This document shows, piece by piece, positions 7,640 through 16,422 of a stretch of 28,616 nucleotides of DNA. The notes under the pieces are model-generated. The model had not been told where the DNA came from and made no database searches. It saw only the letters and a list, made by a program, of their open reading frames with translations. The DNA is from Sulfurimonas sp. Its GTDB lineage: Bacteria > Campylobacterota > Campylobacteria > Campylobacterales > Sulfurimonadaceae. The stretch covers positions 1-28,616 of the forward strand of contig JALUKS010000092.1 of assembly GCA_027056465.1 (NCBI GenBank), in the 5' to 3' direction. How positions within the stretch are numbered: position 1 is the first letter of the stretch; each line of letters opens with the position of its first letter. Position numbers and translations under genes: made by a program.

Positions 7640-8470
7640 ATGACAATAGCTATTATTGGTTTAGGACTTATGGGTGGTTCACTTGCACTTAGCCTTAAAC
7701 AGCAAAATTACATAACACATATAGTTGGGTATGACCTTAATAAAAAGCATACATCTCAAGCACTAGAGCTTGGACTGGTAGATTCCATCGCAACCTTTGC
7801 AGAAGTTGAAAAATGCGATGTAATATTTCTCGCAATTCCAGTCGATGGGCTTATCGCTACACTCAAAGAGCTAACTGATATAAGTGAAACTACTACGATC
7901 ATCGACCTTGGAAGCACTAAAGAGAAAATAGTAGAGAGTGTTCCAGCAGTTATACGAAAAAACTTCGTAGCAGCACACCCCATGACAGGAACAGAAAACT
8001 TCGGTCCACTTGCAGCAGTCGAAGCTCTTTATGAAGATAAAGTTGTAGTTCTTTGTGACCTTGAAGAGAGTGGCAAACATCAAGCAGATGTAGCAAAAAA
8101 GATTTTTAAATCGCTTAAAATGAGAAAGACATATATGCATGCGCGCGAACATGATCGTCATGCTGCGTTTATCTCTCATATGCCTCACGCAGTCTCTTAT
8201 GCAATAGCGAACACCGTTATGCGTCAAGAGAACAAGCATAACATTTTAGCCCTCGCAGCTGGAGGCTACCGTTCTATGAGTCGTTTAGCGAAGAGTTCGC
8301 CTTATATGTGGGAGGATATTTTTAGACAAAATAAAACCAACCTTTTAGAGTCTATCACTATCTTTCAAGAGGAGCTTAATCAACTAAAAAGTGCGATAGA
8401 AAATGATGACTGGCAGAGAGTCCATCAGGAGATGGAAGACGCTAACAAGCTTCACGATATTCTCAACTAA
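7640..8470 (+). CDS. tyrA: Prephenate dehydrogenase TyrA
   Basis: TyrA oxidatively decarboxylates prephenate to 4-hydroxyphenylpyruvate with NAD, the tyrosine branch of aromatic amino-acid synthesis. A Rossmann GLGLMGGS motif lies at residues 7-14, DLGSTK at 89-94, and the catalytic region AAHPMTGTENFGP at 111-123 with H113. A second family motif, HDRHAAFISHMPHA (171-184), starts the helical dimerisation domain. It is a monofunctional 276-residue form with no chorismate mutase or ACT domain. I chose ATG 7640 over an in-frame TTG two codons earlier, because AAGAGA is better spaced for the ATG. Its last four bases overlap the convergent end of batD. Confidence 0.93.
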   Translation: MTIAIIGLGLMGGSLALSLKQQNYITHIVGYDLNKKHTSQALELGLVDSIATFAEVEKCDVIFLAIPVDGLIATLKELTDISETTTIIDLGSTKEKIVESVPAVIRKNFVAAHPMTGTENFGPLAAVEALYEDKVVVLCDLEESGKHQADVAKKIFKSLKMRKTYMHAREHDRHAAFISHMPHAVSYAIANTVMRQENKHNILALAAGGYRSMSRLAKSSPYMWEDIFRQNKTNLLESITIFQEELNQLKSAIENDDWQRVHQEMEDANKLHDILN

Positions 8471-9909
8471 ACGAGATTGTAGCGTTTAATCAACTCTTTT
8501 AAAAGTTTTTTATCAAGGCTCTCCTGACTCTTCCCATAGATATTGCCCTCTAAAACTTTGACAACTTTAGCAACATCTTCATCCTCATCCCTATATGGTA
8601 AGAGTTTGATAAGTAAAAGTTTTTTATCTTTTGGATTAAACTTTTTAACTTTTTCTTTGCCAAATTTCGGTTTAAAAAGCATAAGTATTACACCGATAAG
8701 TAAGCCTGAGAGAAACGCAAAAGCAATATACCAGTAGTTGTTTTTTGCAACAACAATTTTTTGAGTAGGAAGTGGTGATGTCAAATCACTACTCTGAGTA
8801 GTAGTATCTCTTGTTACTTTAAGAGGGGCTGTAGTTTTAGCAGCACCTCTTACTTTTATCTCAATAGGCTCTGTTTTTATCTTTTTTATCTTTTTCGTTA
8901 CTGGATCAAAATAGAGTATTTTAAATGCAGGAATAGTGAAATCTTTATCTCCTACAAAAACTAACTTTTGATGAAGAGTATTCCCTTTTATCTCTATCTT
9001 CTCATCAAAAACATTGACACCATCTATATAGGGTTTAAAATTCTCTATATCCTCTAAGTTTCCATCACCTTTGACTTCTATTGTTACATTTACTGCCTCA
9101 TTTGGATGCACTACTCTTTTTTGTGCCACTGCATTTATTGTGAAATTTCCGATTAATTTCAGATTATTTGGCAATACTTTGGCAAGAATTTCTACACTAT
9201 TTGAGATATAAGTTCTCCAACGTACTTGAGGCGCAAATGTATTCCAACTATTGCCTCCAACTCTCGTAGCAATTTTAAGTTTTGCAGGATGAAGTGTAAG
9301 CTTTCCAGCTCTTTGTGGTGCTAATGTGTAGAGTACTTTTGTAGTGATAAACTCACCATCATCACTTCTTTCTGGTTTGCTCTCTGCCTTTTTCCAAAAA
9401 CCATCAAATGTAGGAGCTATAAATTTATTATCAACTGCCTGTGCATCTTTTTTCTGCTTCAGCAGAAGTGTAAGTCTAAAAGGCTCACCGACATAAAGCT
9501 CTTTTTTGTTCGCTTTAAGTGTAAGAGTAAAGTCGGCGTTTGGATCGCGTTGCATCTTTTTCACACGAAGATTTATACTATTTGACTTCTCTATCTTTCC
9601 ATCAACATTTACCGCAACAGCAGGAATAACACAACTCTTTGTAGGTGTAAACTCATAAGTAAGTGTATAAGTTTTTGAGTAGTTTCCATTGATAGACTGG
9701 ATACTTGTTTGTGAACCTGTTGATGTAATGTCATTGCCACATATATCACTAAGAGTCGGCTTTTGTATATCACTTCCTCTCATGCTTAGCATATAAGTAG
9801 CAGTCTCACCCTCATACACCACACTCGGACTTACTTTTGCACTCACACTCGCAAAAATTGTAGTTGTTAATAGTAGTAAAAAAAGTACTATTTTACCAAG
9901 GTTTTTCAT
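8467..9909 (-). CDS. batD: BatD-like exported/membrane protein
   Basis: Last gene of the Bat operon. The 480-residue protein has a signal peptide (about 1-20), a long extracytoplasmic beta-rich region (about 25-390), one transmembrane helix (392-412) and a basic cytoplasmic tail. Motifs such as YEGETATYMLSM near the N-terminus and VGEPFRLTLLLK (140-151) fit the BatD (oxygen-tolerance) family of repeated Ig-like domains. C57 and C93, the only cysteines, could form a disulphide. Bat proteins were first linked to aerotolerance in Bacteroides; the true role is unsettled and may involve envelope stress. It overlaps the end of batB/C by 17 bases, indicating translational coupling. Confidence 0.83.
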   Translation of the reverse strand: MKNLGKIVLFLLLLTTTIFASVSAKVSPSVVYEGETATYMLSMRGSDIQKPTLSDICGNDITSTGSQTSIQSINGNYSKTYTLTYEFTPTKSCVIPAVAVNVDGKIEKSNSINLRVKKMQRDPNADFTLTLKANKKELYVGEPFRLTLLLKQKKDAQAVDNKFIAPTFDGFWKKAESKPERSDDGEFITTKVLYTLAPQRAGKLTLHPAKLKIATRVGGNSWNTFAPQVRWRTYISNSVEILAKVLPNNLKLIGNFTINAVAQKRVVHPNEAVNVTIEVKGDGNLEDIENFKPYIDGVNVFDEKIEIKGNTLHQKLVFVGDKDFTIPAFKILYFDPVTKKIKKIKTEPIEIKVRGAAKTTAPLKVTRDTTTQSSDLTSPLPTQKIVVAKNNYWYIAFAFLSGLLIGVILMLFKPKFGKEKVKKFNPKDKKLLLIKLLPYRDEDEDVAKVVKVLEGNIYGKSQESLDKKLLKELIKRYNLV

Positions 9910-11716
9910 CGCTATTCTCCTCTAGTTTGTTTGTTTTGTTGAGTCTGTAGAGAAAAGTGCTTTGGTTTTTTTGTAGTTTTTTCAGCCACTTTTTCTCCTC
10001 TTCCTTACTCATCTTCATCTGCTTCATATTTTGAGGCTTATGAGATTTAGCTTTTGAGTTTTTATCTTTTAACTCTTTAGCTTTGTTCTTTTTCTTCTCT
10101 TGCTCTTGTTTCTTCTGCTCTTGCTTCTTTTTCTTCTCATCTTTTTGAGCATCTTTTTTCTTCTGCTTCTCCTCGTTCTTCTTGTCCGTTTTATTTTTTT
10201 GCTTCTGCTTTTTGTCGGACTTTTTATTTTTCTCATGAGAATTTTTATCTCTGTTTTGTTTCTTTTTATCCTTCTTTTTCTTCTCTTTATTACTCTTCTG
10301 TTTTTTATCTTGTTTCTTCTGCTTTTTCAGTGCTTTTTTTACAGCTTCAAGATTTTCACGTGTTGCCTTATCCTCTTGCAATTTCAGTGAGCTTTCATAT
10401 GCTTTTATGGCATTTTGAAGATTACCTTTCTCATGAGACTTTGCATAAGCATTTCCTAGATTTGAGAAGTTCTCTGCACGTTTGCTTTTCTCTTTAAAAG
10501 TAGCTTTTTCATAACTCTTTATTGCCTCTTTATACTTTCCCTGTTTATAGAGAGTATTGCCAAGATTATAATCTACCTCGGTATTGTGTGTCGTATGCGC
10601 ATACTTCTCATAAATCTTTTGCGATTTACTATAATCACCCGACTCATAAGCACTCTTCGCCTCATCTAACTTCATAAAGTCTAAAACGCCAGCATGTAAT
10701 GAAGATGTACCTCCCGCCATCACTACCAAAAGGAGTAAAGAAGGAAGATGAACTCTCTCGCGTTTACTCATAGATGATGTCGCAAAAAGGAGTATAAAAA
10801 GTGCTAAAGCTAAAGGATAGTAGAAGAGAGGAATAAACTGCTCTACCTCCTGTGACTTGAGTGTTTTTTTCTTACTATGAGACTCTATCTCTTGAAGCAT
10901 CTTTTTTATATCTCTATCAGAATTGACACTCTCTATGTAAACGCCACCACTTTCTGTGGCAAGTTTACTGATAGAGGTATTCAGCTTCGAGACTATGATT
11001 TGACCATGTTGCTTGATAAATGTACCATCCTTTTTTTTGATAGGTGCTCCTTTTATTGTGCCAACTCCTAAAATAAAAACAGCGATATGATGTTTTTTTG
11101 CGAAACTTATCTCTTCGCTAAAGTTGCTCTTATCTCCACCATCACTAAGTATAAGCAAGTAGCGTTTTGATTTATCTTTTATACTTTGATTAACGACTTT
11201 GAGCATAGAGAGAAAGTTTGTTCCCTTTTCTGTAATTGAGTCGGTATTGAGTGAACGCAGAAGAAAACTTACCGCCCCACTATCAAAGCTAAGAGGAGAG
11301 ACAAGATAGGAGTTCTTCGCAAACGCGATAACCCCTACTCTCTCTGTTGGCGCTTCATGGAGAAGTATCAAGGCTTTCTCTTTTGCAAGTTTCAAACGAT
11401 TTGGGTAAACATCTTCTGCTAACATCGAGTCACTTATGTCCAGTGCTATCATGATGTCTGCACTTTTTGCTTTCACTTCGACTTTTCCATCGTTAAGCAC
11501 GGGAGCTGCTAGGGCTACAACCATCAGCATACCTATAAGTAAAAAGAGTCCATTTCTCGCTTTTAGTGTTAGCATATTTGAAGAGACTCGCAGTTTATCC
11601 ATCACATCTTGAGAGAAGAAACTCTCCTGCACACTCTTTTGCGTAAGTAGCAATCCAAAGAGGATAAACATCGGTGGCAACATATAGTAAAAAAATTCTG
11701 GATGTAAAAAATGCAT
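9893..11716 (-). CDS. batB: BatB-BatC fusion: von Willebrand A domain plus TPR and Lys-rich tail
   Basis: A 607-residue fusion. N-terminal membrane segments (about 9-25 and 55-72) precede a von Willebrand A domain (about 86-280) with metal site D93-I-S95-D-S97. After a transmembrane helix (about 296-312) comes a second hydrophobic stretch (323-342) ending in SLHAG that looks like the signal peptide of a former separate BatC. TPR-like repeats follow (about 350-455), then some 110 residues made mostly of K, Q, E, D and N (about 460-570). The end, EEEKKWLKKLQK...FLYRL, resembles the tryptophan motif that closes other BatC proteins. The ATG directly abuts the batA stop. Partners are inferred to be the neighbouring vWA proteins. 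Confidence 0.85.
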   Translation of the reverse strand: MHFLHPEFFYYMLPPMFILFGLLLTQKSVQESFFSQDVMDKLRVSSNMLTLKARNGLFLLIGMLMVVALAAPVLNDGKVEVKAKSADIMIALDISDSMLAEDVYPNRLKLAKEKALILLHEAPTERVGVIAFAKNSYLVSPLSFDSGAVSFLLRSLNTDSITEKGTNFLSMLKVVNQSIKDKSKRYLLILSDGGDKSNFSEEISFAKKHHIAVFILGVGTIKGAPIKKKDGTFIKQHGQIIVSKLNTSISKLATESGGVYIESVNSDRDIKKMLQEIESHSKKKTLKSQEVEQFIPLFYYPLALALFILLFATSSMSKRERVHLPSLLLLVVMAGGTSSLHAGVLDFMKLDEAKSAYESGDYSKSQKIYEKYAHTTHNTEVDYNLGNTLYKQGKYKEAIKSYEKATFKEKSKRAENFSNLGNAYAKSHEKGNLQNAIKAYESSLKLQEDKATRENLEAVKKALKKQKKQDKKQKSNKEKKKKDKKKQNRDKNSHEKNKKSDKKQKQKNKTDKKNEEKQKKKDAQKDEKKKKQEQKKQEQEKKKNKAKELKDKNSKAKSHKPQNMKQMKMSKEEEKKWLKKLQKNQSTFLYRLNKTNKLEENSDEKPW

Positions 11717-12646
11717 CTAATTACTCCCTCTTCTGTTTCGTAGATAGACATAGAACATCAAAGAGAGAAGCCCTATAAAAAGTGGATAGAAGTAGTAATA
11801 TTGAAGATTGTTATATGTTTCAGCCTTAATCTTTACCTTTTCTAACTTATCAATCTTTTTGTAGATAGCTTTAAGCTCATCTGCACTTGAAGCACCAAAC
11901 GCCACACCACCTGTCTCTTTTGCAATCTTTAAGAGTACATTTTTATTGTATCCACCTGCACCACCAATTCCTATCGGATAGACCTTTACACCCTCTTTTT
12001 TTGCCATATCAAGGGCTATATTAAGAGGTATTTTATCTACTCCTGCCGTGGAGTAACCATCTGTTAAGAGTATGGCAATTTTTGATTTTGATTTACTCAT
12101 TTTTAAGAGGTTTACTCCCTGTGTTAGTGCTTCATAAAGAGCCGTATATTTACCAGCCATACCTACCCTTAGTTGTGAAACGATACGAGAGAGAATATGT
12201 TTATCATAAGTCAGAGGCGAGGCTATAAAAGAGTATGCACCAAACACTACAAGCCCCATATTGTCATTTTTGCGTTTAGAGATAAAGTCACGGACTATAT
12301 TTTTCACTACATCAAAACGACTTAAATTAGGGTTTGACCTATCAAATCCTCTCTCATTCATAGAGCCTGAAGCATCTAAAATAAGTGCTATCTCATGCCC
12401 TTTTTTTGGAGCTAATTCATAAGGCTTATCTTTGACAGGAGACATGAGGGCAAATATCATCATCACTATCGCTAACCATTTCAAAAGAAAAAGAAGCTTA
12501 GAAGAGGCTATGCCCTGCTTCATAAACTGCTTGGCATGAGGAAAGTAGAGTGATGGCAATCGCATACGACAGAGCGACTCACACGCTACAAAGAAAAATA
12601 TAACAAAAAATATCTTTGGGAATTCAAAATAGAGTCCATCAAGCAT
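11717..12646 (-). CDS. batA: BatA-like von Willebrand A domain membrane protein
   Basis: A 309-residue vWA protein with two N-terminal hydrophobic segments (about 9-24 and 50-68), a vWA domain with an intact metal site D91-A-S93-G-S95 and downstream LLTDGYSTAG, and a C-terminal transmembrane helix (about 285-303). This order is the BatA layout. It presumably pairs with the BatB half of the next protein; MIDAS sites bind a divalent metal and a partner acidic residue. Its ATG overlaps the preceding gene by 8 bases (stop TGA) and its TAG stop is directly followed by the batB/C ATG. Function is known only at the operon level. Confidence 0.87.
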   Translation of the reverse strand: MLDGLYFEFPKIFFVIFFFVACESLCRMRLPSLYFPHAKQFMKQGIASSKLLFLLKWLAIVMMIFALMSPVKDKPYELAPKKGHEIALILDASGSMNERGFDRSNPNLSRFDVVKNIVRDFISKRKNDNMGLVVFGAYSFIASPLTYDKHILSRIVSQLRVGMAGKYTALYEALTQGVNLLKMSKSKSKIAILLTDGYSTAGVDKIPLNIALDMAKKEGVKVYPIGIGGAGGYNKNVLLKIAKETGGVAFGASSADELKAIYKKIDKLEKVKIKAETYNNLQYYYFYPLFIGLLSLMFYVYLRNRRGSN

Positions 12647-13049
12647 CGATTAATCCTAAATAATTTTCAAAAAGATGTCTGCTCTGGCTATCAAATGCAC
12701 CGACTTCTTTTTTGTACTTATATGACTCAAGATTTTCTCTTAAAAGTTCATACGCTCTCTCATGTCGTGGAGTATCTTCTCTAAAAGTAGCTCCAAGATA
12801 TGTTATCTCATAGGCTGCTTTTTTAGCATCACTAAAATCTATCTTATGTAGAAGTTTTTGATGCTCCTTACGAAGATTAAACTTTTTTCTATTGTGTAGA
12901 AATTTATAGAGAAGATAGAGTAACCCTAGGAAGATAAGAGACCCAAAAACTATTATCGCACCCAAATAGTAAGGTGAATAGTCCTGAATCTCGACTAAAC
13001 CTTTAATGTCGTGGAGTGGAATCTCCTGCGTTTGCACACTACCATTCAT
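12639..13049 (-). CDS. Small single-pass membrane protein of Bat operon (DUF4381-like)
   Basis: A 136-residue protein with one transmembrane helix near residues 28-49 and a basic cytoplasmic tail. The N-terminal IPLHDIKGLVEIQDYS is the sort of sequence found in the small DUF4381 proteins between the DUF58 and BatA genes of such operons, which supports the call. I chose ATG 13049, which lies one base past the DUF58 stop and has GAGGGG seven bases upstream; a TTG five codons earlier is possible but overlaps the DUF58 end and has no better ribosome-binding site. No enzymatic motif is visible. It overlaps batA by 8 bases. Confidence 0.72.
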   Translation of the reverse strand: MNGSVQTQEIPLHDIKGLVEIQDYSPYYLGAIIVFGSLIFLGLLYLLYKFLHNRKKFNLRKEHQKLLHKIDFSDAKKAAYEITYLGATFREDTPRHERAYELLRENLESYKYKKEVGAFDSQSRHLFENYLGLIDA

Positions 13050-13050
13050 C

Positions 13051-13881
13051 CTATCGCCCCTCAAAAAGTCTGCGAAGTGCTACACTCGCGTTTGCATCTG
13101 TGTAGATTTTCGTAAAACGGATTTTATCTTTGCGAAGAACCTTGTAGAGTTTTCTATCGTGTTCTTCTACTCTTTTGGCATAGCTCTCGACACTTGAATG
13201 GTTAAAATCACCCTCAAGCACTGCACCACTTTCAGGGTCGATAAGAGAAGAAAATCCCATCTGTGGTGGTTTCTCCTCCAAGTGGTCTCTCACGATAAGG
13301 GCAACTACTTCATGTTTTTTTGCAAGAAGCTTAAAATCAGGTATCTCAAAAAAATCACCCACCACTAGGATAAGAGATTTTCGTTTTAAACGCTTAAAGA
13401 GAGTATCTGCTATGTTTTTAAAGTCTATTTTTTTATTGAGGGCATCAAAGGAGAGAATCTCCTCTACACTCTTATGGATTTGGTGCAGTTTCTTACTCGG
13501 TTTTGCATGGGATTCTAATTTATCTGTGAAGATATAGGAGCTAAGAAGGTCACCATTTTTAAGTGTAGAGAAACCTAAAAGTGCAACTACCTCAGCGATA
13601 ACATCTTGCTTGAACTTTTTAGAACCAAAATGCACACTTCCATTAAGTACAGAAACTAAAACAACATTGAGTTCTCTCTCTTCACGAAATATTTTGATAA
13701 AAGGTTTTTGAAGTTTGGCAGTGATATTCCAGTCGATATGGCGAATATCATCCCCCGGCATATACTCTCGAAGTTCGATAAAATCATAACCCTCCCCTTG
13801 AAATATAGAGGGATTATTTCCCACCATTTCAGAGAAGACTTGACGACGAGCTCGAACTAAAATTTTTTTCAATTTACTCAT
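13051..13881 (-). CDS. DUF58 domain protein, first gene of Bat operon
   Basis: A 276-residue soluble protein with the DUF58 signature ELREYMPGDDIRHIDWN (residues 36-52) followed by TAKLQKPFIKIFREERE. DUF58 proteins accompany MoxR ATPases and vWA proteins and have a degenerate vWA-like fold; no activity is established. It is the short form without N-terminal membrane helices. Normally a moxR gene sits directly upstream, but here the upstream neighbour is narB, and no MoxR AAA protein is encoded in the window. The start ATG follows a region with a -10 like TATACT overlapped by a long palindrome (13892-13921). Confidence 0.88.
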   Translation of the reverse strand: MSKLKKILVRARRQVFSEMVGNNPSIFQGEGYDFIELREYMPGDDIRHIDWNITAKLQKPFIKIFREERELNVVLVSVLNGSVHFGSKKFKQDVIAEVVALLGFSTLKNGDLLSSYIFTDKLESHAKPSKKLHQIHKSVEEILSFDALNKKIDFKNIADTLFKRLKRKSLILVVGDFFEIPDFKLLAKKHEVVALIVRDHLEEKPPQMGFSSLIDPESGAVLEGDFNHSSVESYAKRVEEHDRKLYKVLRKDKIRFTKIYTDANASVALRRLFEGR

Positions 13882-13891
13882 AATTTTATTC

Positions 13892-13923
13892 TACTTTTGG
13901 ATGATTTTCATGCCAAAAGTATA
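13892..13923 (-). promoter_or_regulatory. Palindrome overlapping likely Bat-operon promoter
   Basis: TACTTTTGG (13892-13900) and CCAAAAGTA (13913-13921) are perfect 9-base inverted repeats. The interior ATGA-TTT-TCAT extends pairing by four more bases past a single unpaired G (13912), giving 13 pairs. On the minus strand TATACT (13923-13918) overlaps one arm and would serve as a -10 element for DUF58 and the Bat genes. There is no U-tract on either side, so it is not a standard terminator. An operator or mRNA 5' hairpin are the alternatives. Confidence 0.5.
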
Positions 13924-13960
13924 GCCCAGAGTGGTAAATCGGTGGTTACAACTATCTTTT

Positions 13961-16267
13961 TTAAACTTTCACTGCAACTTTCTCTTTAAACGCCACACTA
14001 GTCTTGATACCCTCATAAGTAGTTTTAAGATGCTCTATCTCTCCAGCTATCTCTGTCTCTGCTATACTTAGACCCTCTGGCACTTCAGCAGAGTGAAGTT
14101 GGATGGCAGTCTGTTTGAAGTTTGGCTCACCTGATTTCGGGCAGAAGCTCTCATTTGTGAGTGCATTTACAAGTTGTGTATTGAAGTGAAAAGGCACAAA
14201 AACTGTCCCCTCTCTTACACTTCCAGTTACACGTACTACAACATCATCAACGCGACCACGAGGAGAGGAGAGACTCATTCTATCACCACTTTTTACCTTA
14301 AGTTTTTCTGCATCTTTTGGACTTAAATCTACCCAAGCTTCAGGAGCAAGGTCGTTAAGAATATCTATACTTCGCGTTTTCGTGCGAGTGTGCCACTGCT
14401 CTACTGTTCTTCCCGTATTTAAGATTACAGGAAACTTCGCTGAGATAGCCTCCTCCATCGGAAACCACTCAACGCAGAGAAGTTTTGCTTTTTGATCGGC
14501 TGTTCTAAAAGGCATATCTGGAGTATAGAGGCGTTTAGTCCCTAGAGGATGTTCCTCATTACAAGGCCACTGTATGCCCCCATGTTCTTCAAGAAGTTCA
14601 TAAGAGATACCCGAGTAGTCGCAGAGTTGCCCTTTAGAGACTTTTCGCCACTCCTCAAAAGCATCACGAGGCTCACTCCAGTTAGGAAAGAGCATCTCGT
14701 TGACACCCTCAAAGTATTTAGAAAACTCTAAAACAATATGAAAATCACCCATAGTATCCCCTAAAGGCTCTACAGCTTTATTTGCCTTGTTACATCGGCG
14801 TTCAGAGTTTGTATATGTTCCCTCTTTTTCTCCCCATGTTGCAGCACTAAAGATAACATCAGCTATTTGAGCAGTATCGCCGAGAAAAGCATCTTGCACC
14901 ACTAAAAGGTCGAGTTTTGCTAAGGTTTTACGGAGTTTGTCTTGGTTTACAAAACTCACGAGAGGATTTGTCGCTGTAATCCAGAGAGCTTTTATCTCTC
15001 CTCTATCTATCGCATCAATAATCTCAGCATACTTATACCCACGACTAGTAGGCACAATCTCCTCAGGCACATTGACTATACTCGCATACTCTTTAAGAGC
15101 TTTTTCATCCCCATAGTTTCTATACCCCGGAAGAGAGGAAGTGAATCCAGTCTCACGAGTTCCCATAGCGTTACACTGTCCAGTAATACTAAAAGGACCA
15201 GCCCCCTCTTTTCCTATCTGTCCAGTTAAAAGGTGAAGGTTGATGATAGCACTTACGGTATCTGTTCCCATAAAGGATTGATTTATCCCCATAGTCCAAC
15301 CTGTTAAAACGCTATCTTGAGCAACAAACTGACGAGCGAGTTCATAGAGAGTCTTGACATCTATGCCCGTGATATTTGCAACCTCTTGAGGTGGATAATC
15401 TTGAAGATGTTTTTTTAGCTCTTTGTAGCCGTTCGTATTGGCTTTTATGTAGCCCTCATCTTCCCAGCCCTGCTCTATCACTATATAGGCAAGTCCATTG
15501 TAAAGTGCTAGATCGGTACGAGGTTTTATAGGCACATAAAGATCTGCCATCTGAGAAGTTTTACTCGCACGTGGGTCGATAACTATCACTTTTTTTGTAG
15601 GACGTTTGTTCTTGTTTATATGAAGTGTAAGAATAGGATGATTATCGGCGATGTTTGCCCCGACAAGAAAGATAGTATCTGCTAGCTCAAAATCTTCATA
15701 CGAGCTTGTAGCACCATCACTTCCAAGAGACTGCTTGTAACCCATAACTGCTGACGCCATACAGAGAGTAGTATTTCCATCAAAGTTATTTGTGCGAAGC
15801 CCTAACTGCACGAACTTTCCGAGTGTATAGAACTCTTCAGTGAGAAACTGTCCTGTACCTATGACAGAAACAGCCTTCTCCCCATGTTCTTTAGCTATAC
15901 ATTTAAACTCATTACTCACTTTGGTAAAAGCCTCATCCCAAGTAGCGGGTTGCAACTCGCCATCTCTGCGAATGAGTGGCGTTTGAATCCTCTCAGGAGA
16001 GTTAATCATCTGATGTTCTGAGAGACCCTTAGGACAAAGTGTCCCTTGATTGACAAAGTGTTTAGGATTTCCCTTCGTATAAACAGCCTTACCATCTTTC
16101 ACCCCGATGTAAAGCCCACATCCAACACCACAGTAACCACAAGTAGAAAAGACCCACTTATCAGGCTTCTTCTCATCACTTATCATTCCAAACGTCTCAT
16201 CATGAGAGAGCTTATACTTCTTCTCTTTTATATCAAAACCTAAAAAATCTTTTACTTTACTTATCAT
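13961..16267 (-). CDS. narB: Assimilatory-type (NarB/NasA) nitrate reductase, Mo-bisMGD
   Basis: A 768-residue cytoplasmic molybdopterin oxidoreductase expected to reduce nitrate to nitrite. The N-terminal [4Fe-4S] motif is C43-x2-C46-x3-C50-x27-C78-P-K-G; the molybdenum ligand is C169 in NTTLCMASAV; GPFSITGQCNAMGTRETG is typical of NarB/NasA. The C-terminal molydopterin-dinucleotide binding domain starts near residue 610 (VILNTGRTVEQWHTRTKTRS). There is no Tat signal, arguing against periplasmic NapA, and Cys rather than selenocysteine argues against formate dehydrogenase. The 40-residue stretch before the first cysteine has no known role. AAGAGA precedes the ATG and TATGCT (minus, 16307-16302) may be its -10. 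No nitrite reductase, nitrate permease or cofactor genes are adjacent. Confidence 0.86.
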   Translation of the reverse strand: MISKVKDFLGFDIKEKKYKLSHDETFGMISDEKKPDKWVFSTCGYCGVGCGLYIGVKDGKAVYTKGNPKHFVNQGTLCPKGLSEHQMINSPERIQTPLIRRDGELQPATWDEAFTKVSNEFKCIAKEHGEKAVSVIGTGQFLTEEFYTLGKFVQLGLRTNNFDGNTTLCMASAVMGYKQSLGSDGATSSYEDFELADTIFLVGANIADNHPILTLHINKNKRPTKKVIVIDPRASKTSQMADLYVPIKPRTDLALYNGLAYIVIEQGWEDEGYIKANTNGYKELKKHLQDYPPQEVANITGIDVKTLYELARQFVAQDSVLTGWTMGINQSFMGTDTVSAIINLHLLTGQIGKEGAGPFSITGQCNAMGTRETGFTSSLPGYRNYGDEKALKEYASIVNVPEEIVPTSRGYKYAEIIDAIDRGEIKALWITATNPLVSFVNQDKLRKTLAKLDLLVVQDAFLGDTAQIADVIFSAATWGEKEGTYTNSERRCNKANKAVEPLGDTMGDFHIVLEFSKYFEGVNEMLFPNWSEPRDAFEEWRKVSKGQLCDYSGISYELLEEHGGIQWPCNEEHPLGTKRLYTPDMPFRTADQKAKLLCVEWFPMEEAISAKFPVILNTGRTVEQWHTRTKTRSIDILNDLAPEAWVDLSPKDAEKLKVKSGDRMSLSSPRGRVDDVVVRVTGSVREGTVFVPFHFNTQLVNALTNESFCPKSGEPNFKQTAIQLHSAEVPEGLSIAETEIAGEIEHLKTTYEGIKTSVAFKEKVAVKV

Positions 16268-16360
16268 ATGTATCTCTTTTAATTATTATTACTCAAATAA
16301 TAGCATAAATAGAATACTATATGAGATGTTTGTGGTTTATATTTTAAGCAGAGGGGGTAT

Positions 16361-16387
16361 TTGGCTTAAGGAACAAAAAGTTATACT
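16361..16387 (+). promoter_or_regulatory. Putative sulP promoter
   Basis: TTGGCT (16361-16366) and TATACT (16382-16387) with a short 15-base spacer, ending 35 bases before the TTG start. Consensus-based guess; the 155-base narB/sulP spacer shows nothing else clear. Confidence 0.35.
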
Positions 16388-16422
16388 TCGCAACTTAAAA
16401 AATCTACACTTAAAGGCATCAT

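Noticed and set aside
10100..10390. A leucine- and phenylalanine-rich open frame on the plus strand resembling a membrane protein
   Set aside because: It is the exact antisense of the lysine-rich tract of the BatB/C fusion; AAG/AAA codons read backwards give CTT/TTT. It lacks a ribosome-binding site and lies wholly inside a well-supported gene.
13961..16267. Periplasmic nitrate reductase NapA or formate dehydrogenase
   Set aside because: No twin-arginine signal, no nap genes nearby, the molybdenum ligand is cysteine, and GQCNAMGTRE fits NarB/NasA.
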